From NCBI GenBank assembly GCA_937873095.1, contig CALMVI010000050.1:11290-56926 (forward strand): a stretch of 45,637 bases of DNA, written 5' to 3'. Shown in pieces: positions 1 to 7,759 of the stretch. The position numbers and the translations under genes are program-made. Source of the DNA: an uncultured Acetobacteraceae bacterium (GTDB lineage Bacteria > Pseudomonadota > Alphaproteobacteria > Acetobacterales > Acetobacteraceae). The notes under the pieces were generated by a model. It saw only the letters and a list, made by a program, of their open reading frames with translations, had not been told where the DNA came from and made no database searches. Positions within the stretch are counted from its first letter, which is position 1. Every line of letters starts with the position of its first letter.

Positions 1-26
1 GCCAAGCCAAACGGGTCAGATTCGCA

Positions 27-329
27 TCAGTAGCCCCAATGCGGGCCTACCCACACGCCGTAGGGGGTGTAGTAGCCGGGTACCCAGCGATACCGGGCGG
101 GAGCGTAGACGACGGGCGGGCGCACGACCACCGCGGGCGCGCCGATGAACACGCCGCCGCGCCAGCCCCAGCCGCCGTGCCAGCCCCAGCCGCCGCGCCA
201 GCCATAGCCGGCATGCCAGCCATAGCCCGGCCTCGCCCACCACGCCTGCGCCGGCGCGGGCGTCAGCAGAGGCGCGCCAAGCCCCGCCACGATGGCGCAG
301 CCGGCGACGAAACGCTTGAAGAAGCTCAT
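27..329 (-). CDS. Small secreted Gly/Trp/Tyr-rich protein
   Basis: A 100-residue protein with a clear N-terminal signal peptide (basic FKRF, hydrophobic core, likely cleavage after AQA near residue 29). The mature part is very rich in Gly, Trp, Tyr and Arg. Residues 35-58 are four consecutive hexapeptides of the form G-[YW]-G-W-[HR]-[AG]. The C-terminus carries RWVPGYYTPYGVWVGPHWGY, which resembles the 'YxWxPGxY' small periplasmic or outer-membrane proteins of Proteobacteria. The start is the ATG at 329, with a strong GGGAGGTAAT Shine-Dalgarno just upstream. It probably acts in the periplasm or at the envelope. The function is unknown and no enzymatic motif is visible. Confidence 0.75.
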   Translation of the reverse strand: MSFFKRFVAGCAIVAGLGAPLLTPAPAQAWWARPGYGWHAGYGWRGGWGWHGGWGWRGGVFIGAPAVVVRPPVVYAPARYRWVPGYYTPYGVWVGPHWGY

Positions 330-501
330 GATTACCTCCCTGTCTGAGAGCTCGACGCGGAAGATAGGCGGCCGATGTTTCAGGCGATGCTTCGGCGGGT
401 GTCCGAACGTAACGGTCGCCCGCTCGGCGATGGTGTGCGAGGCGCCGGTGGTTGACGCCCACTCCGGCTGCGGCTACTAGCGCGCCTCCGTTGTTGCACC
501 T

Positions 502-588
502 GCCCCGGTGGCGGAATTGGTAGACGCGCAGGTTTCAGGTATCTGTGATCGCAAGGTTGTGGAAGTTCGAGTCTTCTCCGGGGCACCA
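502..588 (+). tRNA. tRNA-Leu (anticodon CAG), CCA encoded
   Basis: An 87-base tRNA read directly from the sequence. Acceptor strand GCCCCGG (502-508) pairs with CCGGGGC (578-584). The D-arm has GGTAGACGC, the anticodon loop is TTCAGGT with CAG in the anticodon position, and there is the long variable arm typical of leucine tRNAs. The T-loop is TTCGAGT. The 3' ACCA is encoded at 585-588. It decodes CUG. Ribonuclease D starts only about 20 bases downstream on the same strand. Confidence 0.93.
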
Positions 589-609
589 ACAACGGATTTC
601 TGACCCGCG

Positions 610-1266
610 ATGACCGTTCAGTTCAACGCGTCCGGCCCCCTGTTCCTGCATCGCGACGACCTTCCCGCCGACATCGACATGGGACCGGTGGTGGCCGTCG
701 ACACGGAGACCATGGGCCTCAACCCGCATCGGGACCGCCTCTGCCTGGTGCAGCTCTCCTCGGGCGACGGCAGCGCGCACATGGTGCAGGTGGCGCCCGA
801 ACGCCTGGGCGGCCGCGGCGCCGACTGCCCCAACCTCAAGCGCCTGCTGGCCGACACGGGGGTGACGAAGCTGATGCATTTCGCCCGTTTCGACGTGGGC
901 GTGCTGCAGCACACGCTGGGCATCACGGTTGCGCCGATCAAATGCACCAAGATTGCCGCCAAGCTGGTGCGCACCTTCACCGACCGCCATGGCCTGCGCG
1001 ACCTGTGCCGCGAGCTGCTCGGGGTCGAAATCTCCAAGCAGCAGCAGACATCCGACTGGGGCGCGGCCGAACTGACCCCCGAACAGCTCAGCTACGCCGC
1101 ATCCGACGTGCTGCACCTGCACGCCCTCTGGGCCAGGCTGGAGGCGCTGCTGGTGCGGGAGGGGCGGCTGGAGCTGGCGGAAGCGTGCTTCGCGTTTATG
1201 CCTGCGAGGACGCGGTTGGATATGCTGGGTTATGAGGAACCAGACATCTTTGCGCATCGGGGGTGA
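610..1266 (+). CDS. rnd: Ribonuclease D, short alphaproteobacterial form
   Basis: A 3'-5' exoribonuclease of the DEDDy family, acting on tRNA precursors and other structured RNAs in the cytoplasm. The exonuclease motifs are in order: Exo I with D31 and E33 in DTETMGLNPHRDRLCLVQLS, Exo II with D95 in FARFD, and Exo III with Y162 and D166 in YAASD. At 218 residues it consists of the nuclease domain only. The HRDC domains of the longer E. coli RNase D are absent, as is usual for the short alphaproteobacterial version. It follows tRNA-Leu by about 20 bases, so co-transcription is plausible. It is convergent with lptB. Confidence 0.9.
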   Translation: MTVQFNASGPLFLHRDDLPADIDMGPVVAVDTETMGLNPHRDRLCLVQLSSGDGSAHMVQVAPERLGGRGADCPNLKRLLADTGVTKLMHFARFDVGVLQHTLGITVAPIKCTKIAAKLVRTFTDRHGLRDLCRELLGVEISKQQQTSDWGAAELTPEQLSYAASDVLHLHALWARLEALLVREGRLELAEACFAFMPARTRLDMLGYEEPDIFAHRG

Positions 1267-1274
1267 AGCAAGCA

Positions 1275-1367
1275 GTCCTTTTTTGAAAAAAAGGACCAAA
1301 AAACTTTTAGTCATCAGGGCCGCGACAGCTAACAAAAGTCTTTTGCTTCTTTTCTTCAGAAAAGAAG
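1275..1367. terminator. Two A/T-rich hairpins between rnd and lptB
   Basis: The gap between convergent rnd and lptB holds two inverted repeats. The first, 1275-1296, is GTCC-T6 / G / A7-GGAC. The second has arms CTTCTTTTC (1346-1354) and GAAAAGAAG (1359-1367) around a TTCA loop, and is followed on the minus strand by T-rich sequence. They are placed to act as transcription terminators, the first for rnd and the second for lptB, possibly in both directions. Similar A/T-rich hairpins are common intergenic elements in Acetobacteraceae. Terminator function is inferred. Confidence 0.5.
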
Positions 1368-1377
1368 ACCTTGCTTC

Positions 1378-2178
1378 CTAAAGCGAAAACCTCTCCCCCA
1401 AATAAACCCGTCGCACATCGGCATGCGCCACCACCTCCTGCGGCGCGCCCTCCATCAGCACCTGCCCGTCATGCATGATGTAGGCGCGGTCAATGATCTC
1501 CAGCGTCTCGCGCACGTTGTGGTCGGTGATCAGCACGCCCAGGCCGCGATGCTTGAGGTGGCGCACCAGGTCGCGGATCTCGCCGACCGCGATCGGGTCG
1601 ATGCCGGCCAGCGGCTCGTCGAGCAGGATGTAGCTCGGGCGGGTGGCGAGCGCGCGGGCGATCTCCACCCGCCGCCGCTCGCCGCCGGACAGAGCCAGCG
1701 CGGGCGTGCGGCGCAGATGGCCGATGCCGAACTCGGCCAGCAGCTCGTCGCAGGATTTCTCGCGCTGGTCCGCGTCCGGTTCCACCACCTCCAGCGCCGC
1801 CATCACGTTCTGCTCGACGTTGAGGCCGCGGAACACGCTCGCCTCCTGCGGCAGGTAGCCGATGCCCATGCGCGCGCGGCGGTACATCGGCAGCATGGTG
1901 ATGTCGTCGCCGTCCAGCGCGATGGAGCCGGTATCGGGCCGGACCAGGCCCACGATCATGTAGAATGTGGTGGTCTTGCCGGCGCCGTTGGGCCCCAGGA
2001 GGCCCACCGCCTCGCCGCGACGCAGCTGGATCGAGACGTTGCGCACCACCGGCCGCTTGCGGTACGTCTTGCCCACGCCGGTCGCGATCAGCCCGCCCTG
2101 GCCGGGCACCATGCGCAATGTCTCGCGCGGGTCGGTCTTGGTGGCCCGGGCGGCAAGCGGCGTCGTGTCGACCGTCAT
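1378..2178 (-). CDS. lptB: LPS export ABC transporter ATP-binding protein LptB
   Basis: The cytoplasmic ATPase of the LptB2FGC complex, which extracts lipopolysaccharide from the inner membrane and pushes it along the LptA bridge. All ABC motifs are present: Walker A GPNGAGKTT (62-70), signature LSGGERRR (from 163), Walker B ILLDEP (184-189) and H-loop H220. Length is 266 residues, with about 30 N-terminal residues more than E. coli LptB. The start ATG at 2178 overlaps the lptA stop as ATGA, indicating translational coupling. Third gene of lptC-lptA-lptB. The rpoN gene that often follows lptB is not here; rnd converges instead. Confidence 0.95.
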   Translation of the reverse strand: MTVDTTPLAARATKTDPRETLRMVPGQGGLIATGVGKTYRKRPVVRNVSIQLRRGEAVGLLGPNGAGKTTTFYMIVGLVRPDTGSIALDGDDITMLPMYRRARMGIGYLPQEASVFRGLNVEQNVMAALEVVEPDADQREKSCDELLAEFGIGHLRRTPALALSGGERRRVEIARALATRPSYILLDEPLAGIDPIAVGEIRDLVRHLKHRGLGVLITDHNVRETLEIIDRAYIMHDGQVLMEGAPQEVVAHADVRRVYLGERFSL

Positions 2179-3218
2179 CGCCTGGCACCTTCCTGGTTCG
2201 GTCCGCTCGGCGGCGCTTTGCCGGGCGGCGCGTTTGGCTGCGTGCTGCCGGGGGACGGTGCGCCGCCGCCGTTCGGCACCACGAGACCCTGCACCCGGCC
2301 GCCTGGCGCCTGGGTCAGGGTGGCCAGCCCGGTCTTCATGTTCACGATCGCGGCGGCGCCGTTCAACTGGTTTTCCCCGCGCGTGATGTGGACGTGGCCG
2401 ACCACCCGGGCAAGGCCGGTATCGGGCAGGTAGACGCCGCGATCGCCGGTCACGATGTCGGTCTGCGTGCGCACCTGCACGTGGCCGTATGCCTCCACCC
2501 GCTGCAGCTTGCCGCCCGCCATAGGATCAGCCCCCGCCTGGCCAGCGGGCTTCGGGGCGGGCTTGCCGGGTGCCGCGGCCGGGGCGGTGGCGGTGTAGCC
2601 CACCAGCGTGTCTCCTGTGATGCGCCGGCCATCCGCGCTGGTCGCCGTCGCGTCGCCGCGCGCGACCGCCATGTGTCGGGCGGACCAGTATTCCATGGCG
2701 TCGCGGGCGGTCAGCAGGTCCTGCGGCGTGGTCAGGCGCAGGCCGTGGCCGGTCAGCACCAGGACCGACTGGTCGATGTCGTACACCGCGTGGTCGCCCC
2801 AGGCCTGGTCGGTGGGGGTGAAGATGTGGACCCTCCCCTCCGCGTTCAGCCGATAGATTTCGTTGTTGCCGGTGTCCCCGGCCGCCGCAGGGGACGCGCC
2901 TTGCGGGTCTCCGGCCGCCGCCGGAGAGGGAGCAGGGGCGGGGGGCGTGCCTGGTTTGGCGGCCTGGGCGGCAGGCGCCCCGGCCTTCTTGCGGTAATGC
3001 GCGATCAGGCGGTCGGCGGTGACGGTCGCGTTGCCGCGCGTGGCGCGCGCATCCTCGTGCGCGGTCACTGTCTGGTTGGCCTGATCCCAGTCGATGCCGC
3101 CGACGGCCGTCACCCCGACCGGGCCGCCATGCGAGAGGTCGATCGGCTGTGCCCGCAGGTTCGGGCAGGCTGCGGCCATCGCCGCTGTCAGGGCGGCGAT
3201 GCGGTCAATGCGTGCCAT
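2175..3218 (-). CDS. lptA: LPS transport periplasmic protein LptA (OstA-like)
   Basis: Periplasmic beta-jellyroll protein that forms the bridge carrying LPS between LptC and LptD. A short hydrophobic N-terminus (about residues 1-24) fits a signal peptide, followed by OstA-type beta repeats such as 'ADRLIAHY' and 'YGHVQVRTQTDIVTGDRGVY'. At 347 residues it is much longer than E. coli LptA. The extra length comes partly from an Ala/Pro-rich segment at about 78-117 and a Pro/Gly-rich tail of about 40 residues. It overlaps lptC by 14 bases and lptB by 4, so the three genes form one operon. The assignment rests on the family-like repeats and on position. Confidence 0.85.
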   Translation of the reverse strand: MARIDRIAALTAAMAAACPNLRAQPIDLSHGGPVGVTAVGGIDWDQANQTVTAHEDARATRGNATVTADRLIAHYRKKAGAPAAQAAKPGTPPAPAPSPAAAGDPQGASPAAAGDTGNNEIYRLNAEGRVHIFTPTDQAWGDHAVYDIDQSVLVLTGHGLRLTTPQDLLTARDAMEYWSARHMAVARGDATATSADGRRITGDTLVGYTATAPAAAPGKPAPKPAGQAGADPMAGGKLQRVEAYGHVQVRTQTDIVTGDRGVYLPDTGLARVVGHVHITRGENQLNGAAAIVNMKTGLATLTQAPGGRVQGLVVPNGGGAPSPGSTQPNAPPGKAPPSGPNQEGARR

Positions 3219-3900
3219 TCAGCACCAGCCTGGCTGGCCCGTGGAACTGGATGACCGACCCCTTGTCGACCAGGGTGAACCCTTGCGCGTCCAGCGTGCC
3301 GAACGGTCCTTCGGCGTGGGTGGTGTCGTCGCTGACCGCCGCGCCCTGCTTGACGTCCATCGTCGCGGTGTCCGACGTCATGATGGTGCCGTCCTGCCGG
3401 AACAGCGTCACGTCGTGGGCGAGGTCGAGCTGGTTGCTGTGCTGCATGAACACGCCGGTCTTGGCCCTGACCAGCAGCCAGGTGCCGTTCTGCAGAGAGA
3501 CGTCGCCCACCGGCAGGTGCATGTTGATGCGGTCAGGGCCGTCCCGCTCGGCGGTTTCGGCGGACACCGTGTAGGGGCGCTCGCGGCCGTCGAGGCCGTG
3601 GTAGCGCGGGTGGAGCATCTGCCCAGATCCGTTGATCATCGTCAGCTGCCGCCAGGTGGCCCGTCCGTTCTCGACCGTGCGGGTCAGTTCCGGCCACAGG
3701 GCGATGCTGGACAGCAACGCGAGCGCCCCGAGCGGCAAGGCGTATTTGACGATCCTGACCCGCAGGCGCGGGCGCATCCGTCGCGGCGCTGCGGTAGCCC
3801 ACCCGGCCGCCGCGGTCTGGGCGGCAACGGGCAGGGCGTCCCGTGCCAGTCCGGCGGGAAGCGGCGTCGTCACGGCTTGGGTCGTCGGCATCGGGGCCAT
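3205..3900 (-). CDS. lptC: LPS export inner-membrane anchor LptC
   Basis: A 231-residue bitopic protein that receives LPS from LptB2FG and passes it to LptA. A cytoplasmic N-terminus rich in Arg and Ala (about 1-49) is followed by one transmembrane segment at about 50-69. The periplasmic beta-rich domain contains LptC-like patterns such as 'LRAKTGVFMQHSNQLDLAHDV' (seen here as VRAKTGVFMQHS) and 'TDTATMDVKQGAAV'-type repeats. First gene of the lptCAB operon. The N-terminal cytoplasmic stretch is longer than in E. coli LptC, so a later start cannot be excluded. Confidence 0.85.
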   Translation of the reverse strand: MAPMPTTQAVTTPLPAGLARDALPVAAQTAAAGWATAAPRRMRPRLRVRIVKYALPLGALALLSSIALWPELTRTVENGRATWRQLTMINGSGQMLHPRYHGLDGRERPYTVSAETAERDGPDRINMHLPVGDVSLQNGTWLLVRAKTGVFMQHSNQLDLAHDVTLFRQDGTIMTSDTATMDVKQGAAVSDDTTHAEGPFGTLDAQGFTLVDKGSVIQFHGPARLVLNGTH

Positions 3901-4042
3901 GTATGGGTTCAGCCTCGAAGCCGGTCAATCGAGGCCGTGTCACCGAATGTAGCGCCGGGCCGCGAGGTCGCCCGAACCGGGCGGTCCAGCCCGCGCCAGC
4001 TCGCGAGGCGTTCGGCTGGCGCTGGCGTTGTGGCGAGCGAAG

Positions 4043-4250
4043 GCCAGGGGCGTTGCCCCTGGACCCCATCAAAGGCAAGCCTTTGAAATCCTTTTTGTCA
4101 GGACGTGAGAGTTTTGAACCCCAGCTTGGTTCAGGGGAACAGAGGCTGTAACGCTGTTGGTTGAGTCTTGAACCTCGCCGTGGAAGCTGGTGTTTGGGAT
4201 CCAAACGCCCAGCGTTTGGCGGGGTGCGGGGCAGAGCCCCGCTTTTCCTA
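4043..4250. repeat. Two dispersed palindromic repeat units upstream of lptC
   Basis: The 372-base stretch 3901-4272 holds no gene I can support. It contains two repeat units. Unit 1 (4043-4091) has a GCCAGGGGC/GCCCCTGG hairpin and an AAAGGCAAGCCTTT palindrome, and is nearly identical to the complement of 37048-37097. Unit 2 (4196-4229) has a CCAAACGC/GCGTTTGG hairpin and matches the complement of 17553-17586 with one mismatch. A GGGGCAGAGCCCC palindrome follows. The lptC promoter presumably lies near 3901-4040, but I see no clear -35/-10 boxes. Unit 2 could also end motA transcription. Confidence 0.8.
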
Positions 4251-4272
4251 AGGGCCTGGGTTCGGCCGCCGG

Positions 4273-5142
4273 CTAGGCCGGTATCTGGAATTTATGCAGC
4301 GCCTCCTCCAGTTCCTGAAAGCTCGGCATGAACTCGTTGGGGACCATTTTTCGCCCGGTTTCCACGCTGACCTGGGGCGCGTTGCCGTGCAGGTGAGCGA
4401 CGAGGACCGCCCTGGTCACGTCGCTGTAGCGAGCGTCGCCCTCGACGATGCCCTTCATGCGGGCAGCGCATGGGGCGGCGATGCCGTAGGCCAGCAGCAC
4501 GCCCAGAAACGTCCCGACCAGGGCGCCGCCGATCATCTCGCCCAGAACCGCCGGCGGCTCGTTGATGTGCGCCATCGTCTTGATGACACCGAGCACCGCG
4601 GCAACGATGCCCAGGGCGGGCAGCGCGTCGGCCATGGTCTGGATCGCGTGGCTGCCATGCAGCTCCTCGTTCAGCGTCTTCTTCAATTCGCGGCACATCA
4701 GGTCTTCGATCTGGTGCGGATCGTCGGCGTTCATGCCGACCATGCGGAGGTAGTCGCAGATCAGCGACGATGTGTGGTGGTCCGCCAGGATCTTCGGAAA
4801 ATGCTTGAAGGCCGTGCTTTCGCCCGGCTTTTCGATGTGCGGCTCGAGCGCCATCGAGCCCCGCTGGCTGGCGAGCTTGGTGAAGAAGAACAGCAGGCTC
4901 AGCAGCTCGACGTAATCGGCTTTCTTGTAGCGTTCCCCCTTGAGGATCATGCCGAAGCCGGCCAGCGTGTGTTTCACGCCCGTCATGGAGTTGGCCATGA
5001 TGAAGGTGCCGATCGCCGCGCCCAGGATGGTCACCAGCTCGAACGGCATGGAGGCGATCAACGGCCCGATCGCGCCACCGCTGGCGATGAAGCTGCCGAA
5101 CACGCACGCCAGCAGAAATCCCAGTCCGCCGATCGTCAGCAT
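4273..5142 (-). CDS. motA: Flagellar motor stator protein MotA
   Basis: Inner-membrane stator subunit that forms the ion channel with MotB and exerts torque on FliG. The 289-residue protein has four hydrophobic segments (about 1-20, 30-50, 170-190 and 200-222) with a large cytoplasmic loop between the second and third. Family motifs include GTFIMANS near the N-terminus, RGSMALEPHIEKP in the charged loop, DALPALGIVAAVLGV carrying the conserved Pro of the third helix, and the SFQELEEAL C-terminus. It lies 7 bases after motB on the minus strand, so motB is transcribed first, the reverse of the E. coli order. No other flagellar gene is in the window. Confidence 0.93.
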   Translation of the reverse strand: MLTIGGLGFLLACVFGSFIASGGAIGPLIASMPFELVTILGAAIGTFIMANSMTGVKHTLAGFGMILKGERYKKADYVELLSLLFFFTKLASQRGSMALEPHIEKPGESTAFKHFPKILADHHTSSLICDYLRMVGMNADDPHQIEDLMCRELKKTLNEELHGSHAIQTMADALPALGIVAAVLGVIKTMAHINEPPAVLGEMIGGALVGTFLGVLLAYGIAAPCAARMKGIVEGDARYSDVTRAVLVAHLHGNAPQVSVETGRKMVPNEFMPSFQELEEALHKFQIPA

Positions 5143-5149
5143 CTTGGGG

Positions 5150-6190
5150 TCACGGCCTCGTCAAGGGTGCCGCCGCAGGCGCGGGCGGCGCCGAACGCAG
5201 CAGCAGGATGGCTATCCTGCGGTTCGCCGCGGCGAGCGGATCGGAGGCGATCAGCGGGTCGCGGTCGCCATGGCCGGTCACGTCGCGGATGCGGCTGTCC
5301 GGCAGCCCGGCCTCCGTCAGGACGCGGCGAGTGGCGTTGGCGCGGTCCGCCGAAAGGTCCCAGTTGCTGCGGCCCGGGCCGGCATAGGGCGCGGCATCGG
5401 TGTAGCCGGCCACCGCCACCGCCTCGTGCAGGCCCTTCAGCATGGGGGTCAGCCGCTGCAGCACGATGCGCGCGCGCTCGTTCGGTTCGGGCGAGCCGGT
5501 GGCGAACATTGGCAGCCCTTCCGAATCGCGTATCTGGACGCGCAAGCCCTCAGGCGTCAGGTCCACCGAGAGCTGGCGTGCGATCGGCGCCAAGTCGGGG
5601 TCGGTGGCGATCACCTTCTGCATCGCGGCCGCAGCGGCGGCGAAGCCTGCCTGTTCGTCGCGCCGCATCTGCTCGGCCGCCCGGCGTATCTCCGCCTGGT
5701 CGGCCCCCTTGCCAGGCCTCTGGCCCGGTCCCTGGCCCAGGGCGGTGCCGTCGCTGCCGTCGGGCTGGCCCTGCGCCGGGCCCTGGCTGTCTCCTCCGGA
5801 TGCCTGGTCATGCACCTCGTGGGCGGCCAGCGTGTCGCTGCCATCGTCGTCCTGGTCGACGGGAGGGGCGTTCCTGTTCATCACGGCGATCGTGCCGCGA
5901 TCTGAAATCGCGTTGCCATCCTCGAACGGGGACTGTCCGCCCAGCGGCCGCCCGGTGCCGGAGCGCTGCACGCTGACCGAGGCGCTGGGGCTGAAATAGT
6001 CGGCCAGACCGCGCCGCTGCGCCTCCGTCGTCGCGTTCAGCAGCCACATCAGCAGGAAGAACGCCATCATCGCCGTCACGAAATCGGCGTAGGCGACCTT
6101 CCATGCCCCACCATGGTGGCCGGCCTCCACCACCTCCTCCCGCCGGATGATGGTTATCGATTTCGAGTCGCGCTTGCTCATCCTCACCAC
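5150..6190 (-). CDS. motB: Flagellar motor stator protein MotB
   Basis: Stator subunit with one N-terminal membrane helix and a periplasmic OmpA-type peptidoglycan-binding domain. The helix holds the ion-carrying Asp in YADFVTAMMAFFLLMWLL (D33 counting from the MSKRD methionine). The OmpA-like region includes VAVAGYTDAAPY and LSADRANATRRVL, near the C-terminus. Between them is a long Gly/Gln/Asp-rich linker, giving about 346 residues, longer than E. coli MotB. The start is either GTG at 6190 or ATG at 6181; neither has a strong ribosome site. First of a motB-motA pair with a 7-base gap. Confidence 0.93.
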   Translation of the reverse strand: MVRMSKRDSKSITIIRREEVVEAGHHGGAWKVAYADFVTAMMAFFLLMWLLNATTEAQRRGLADYFSPSASVSVQRSGTGRPLGGQSPFEDGNAISDRGTIAVMNRNAPPVDQDDDGSDTLAAHEVHDQASGGDSQGPAQGQPDGSDGTALGQGPGQRPGKGADQAEIRRAAEQMRRDEQAGFAAAAAAMQKVIATDPDLAPIARQLSVDLTPEGLRVQIRDSEGLPMFATGSPEPNERARIVLQRLTPMLKGLHEAVAVAGYTDAAPYAGPGRSNWDLSADRANATRRVLTEAGLPDSRIRDVTGHGDRDPLIASDPLAAANRRIAILLLRSAPPAPAAAPLTRP

Positions 6191-6252
6191 CCAAGGCTGC
6201 GGCCGTCTGCAGAATGGCGTGGTTTGGTTAAGACGGCTTTAGGAACGAGCGG

Positions 6253-7713
6253 CTATCTGGGGGGCGCCGACAGGCGTCCTGTCCGGGCCCGGGGCAGCGT
6301 CACCGCGGGCATGCCCGCGTTCGGGCGCAGGCGCGCCAGGTAGAACCGGTACTCCTCGGCCGGCACACCGTTCCTGGCGCGGACCACACCGCCGAGCGGC
6401 CGTATGTCGGCCCACAGGCGGGGGTCCGGCCCGGCGCGCTGGCGGAGGCTGCGCACCAGCAGGACGGGCGCGTCCGACCCGGGCGGCAGGCCGAACAACG
6501 CCCAGCGCGGCTCCACCGCCATGACCGGCCCGCGCAGGCGCCAGGCGAGTTCGCTGGCCAGGCCGTACTCGTCGGCCGCAACGCCTGCAGCACCGCTGGC
6601 CATCTGCGCCGCGTAGACGCGCCCCGCCAGGTCGGACCAGCCGGCGAGCCGGATCAGGGTGAAGTCGAGCGCCCTCGGCAGCGCCCAGGGGGACGCCACG
6701 GCCTGGACGTAGAGCACCGCCGCGCACGCAAAGCCCAGCCAGACCGATGGGCGCCAGAAGCGGGCGCCGGCGCCGGCGGCGGCCAGTGCCGCACCCGGGA
6801 AGATCACCGCGGGCCAGTTCGCCTGGACCCGGTCGCCCAGCGCATGTTCGACGAACACGCAGGCCGGCAGCAGCGTCACGCAGGCCAGCAGGCCCGGCAT
6901 GGCCTGGCGGCGCCACAGCCCGGCGGCGGCGGCGGCCAGTCCTGCGCCGAATACCCAGGCGATGCCGGGCGTTGCCAGACCGACCTGGCCCGCCGCCAGC
7001 TCTGCCAGGAAGCCGAGCGCGCGGGCGGGTTGCCAGTCGCCGGTGCGCGCGCCCTGCTTGGCGAGGCTGGCCCAGCCATGCGCCGCGTTCCACCACAGCA
7101 CCGGCGCGAACAGCGCCAGCGCCAGCGCGCCGCCGGCCCAGAGCTGCCAGCGGCCCAGCCAGCGTCGCGCATCCGGCACCGCCGCCATCCAGACAAGGAT
7201 CGCGGCCCCCAGCAGCCCTGCGGTGTATTTGCTGTCCAGCGCGAAACCCGAACACAGCCCGACCCCGAGCCACCATCCCGGCCGGCCGCCGCGCACCAGC
7301 CTTGCCAGGCAGGCCAGCGCCGCGGTCCAGAAGAACAGCAGCGGCGTGTCGGGCGTCATCACCACCGAGCCGACGTTCAAGGCCAGGGTCGCGTTCAGCA
7401 GCAGCACCGCCACCGGCCCGGCACGGCGGCCGGGCGAGACGTCCTCGGCCGCCCGCATCAGCAGCAGCGAGCCCAGCAGCGCCGAGACCGGCCCCAGCAG
7501 GCGCACGCCGAGCGCGGTGTCGCCCGCGACCGCCGTGCCGGCGCGTATCCACAGCGCCACCATCGGCGGGTGGTCCAGATAGCCCCAGGCGAGCGCGCGC
7601 GACCACACCCAGTAATACGCCTCGTCGCCCGACAGCGGCGCCCGGGCCGCCACCAACAGGCGAACGCCCGCCATCGCCAGCAGGCTGAGCCGCAGCGCGG
7701 TGGAGGCGTTCAC
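6253..7713 (-). CDS. GT39-family (ArnT/PMT-like) membrane glycosyltransferase
   Basis: A polytopic inner-membrane protein of 486 residues that probably transfers a sugar from a polyprenyl-phosphate donor to a lipid or glycan. The signature is in the first periplasmic loop: SGDEAYYW (D30-E31, the acidic pair of the family) followed by YLDHPP (45-50), as in ArnT-like and Dolichyl-P-mannose-mannosyltransferase proteins. Many Ala/Leu/Trp-rich hydrophobic helices follow, with a soluble C-terminus. It lies 46 bases downstream of guaA on the same strand. The acceptor cannot be told from sequence; lipid A or a surface glycan is plausible. Confidence 0.85.
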   Translation of the reverse strand: MNASTALRLSLLAMAGVRLLVAARAPLSGDEAYYWVWSRALAWGYLDHPPMVALWIRAGTAVAGDTALGVRLLGPVSALLGSLLLMRAAEDVSPGRRAGPVAVLLLNATLALNVGSVVMTPDTPLLFFWTAALACLARLVRGGRPGWWLGVGLCSGFALDSKYTAGLLGAAILVWMAAVPDARRWLGRWQLWAGGALALALFAPVLWWNAAHGWASLAKQGARTGDWQPARALGFLAELAAGQVGLATPGIAWVFGAGLAAAAAGLWRRQAMPGLLACVTLLPACVFVEHALGDRVQANWPAVIFPGAALAAAGAGARFWRPSVWLGFACAAVLYVQAVASPWALPRALDFTLIRLAGWSDLAGRVYAAQMASGAAGVAADEYGLASELAWRLRGPVMAVEPRWALFGLPPGSDAPVLLVRSLRQRAGPDPRLWADIRPLGGVVRARNGVPAEEYRFYLARLRPNAGMPAVTLPRARTGRLSAPPR

Positions 7714-7759
7714 CCCAGGCGGCAGGCGGCCGAACGCCGACCACGCACGCCCGGCCGCC

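Noticed and set aside
4294-5976. 560-codon plus-strand frame opposite motA and motB
   Set aside because: It is antisense to two strongly recognised genes and has no recognisable motifs.
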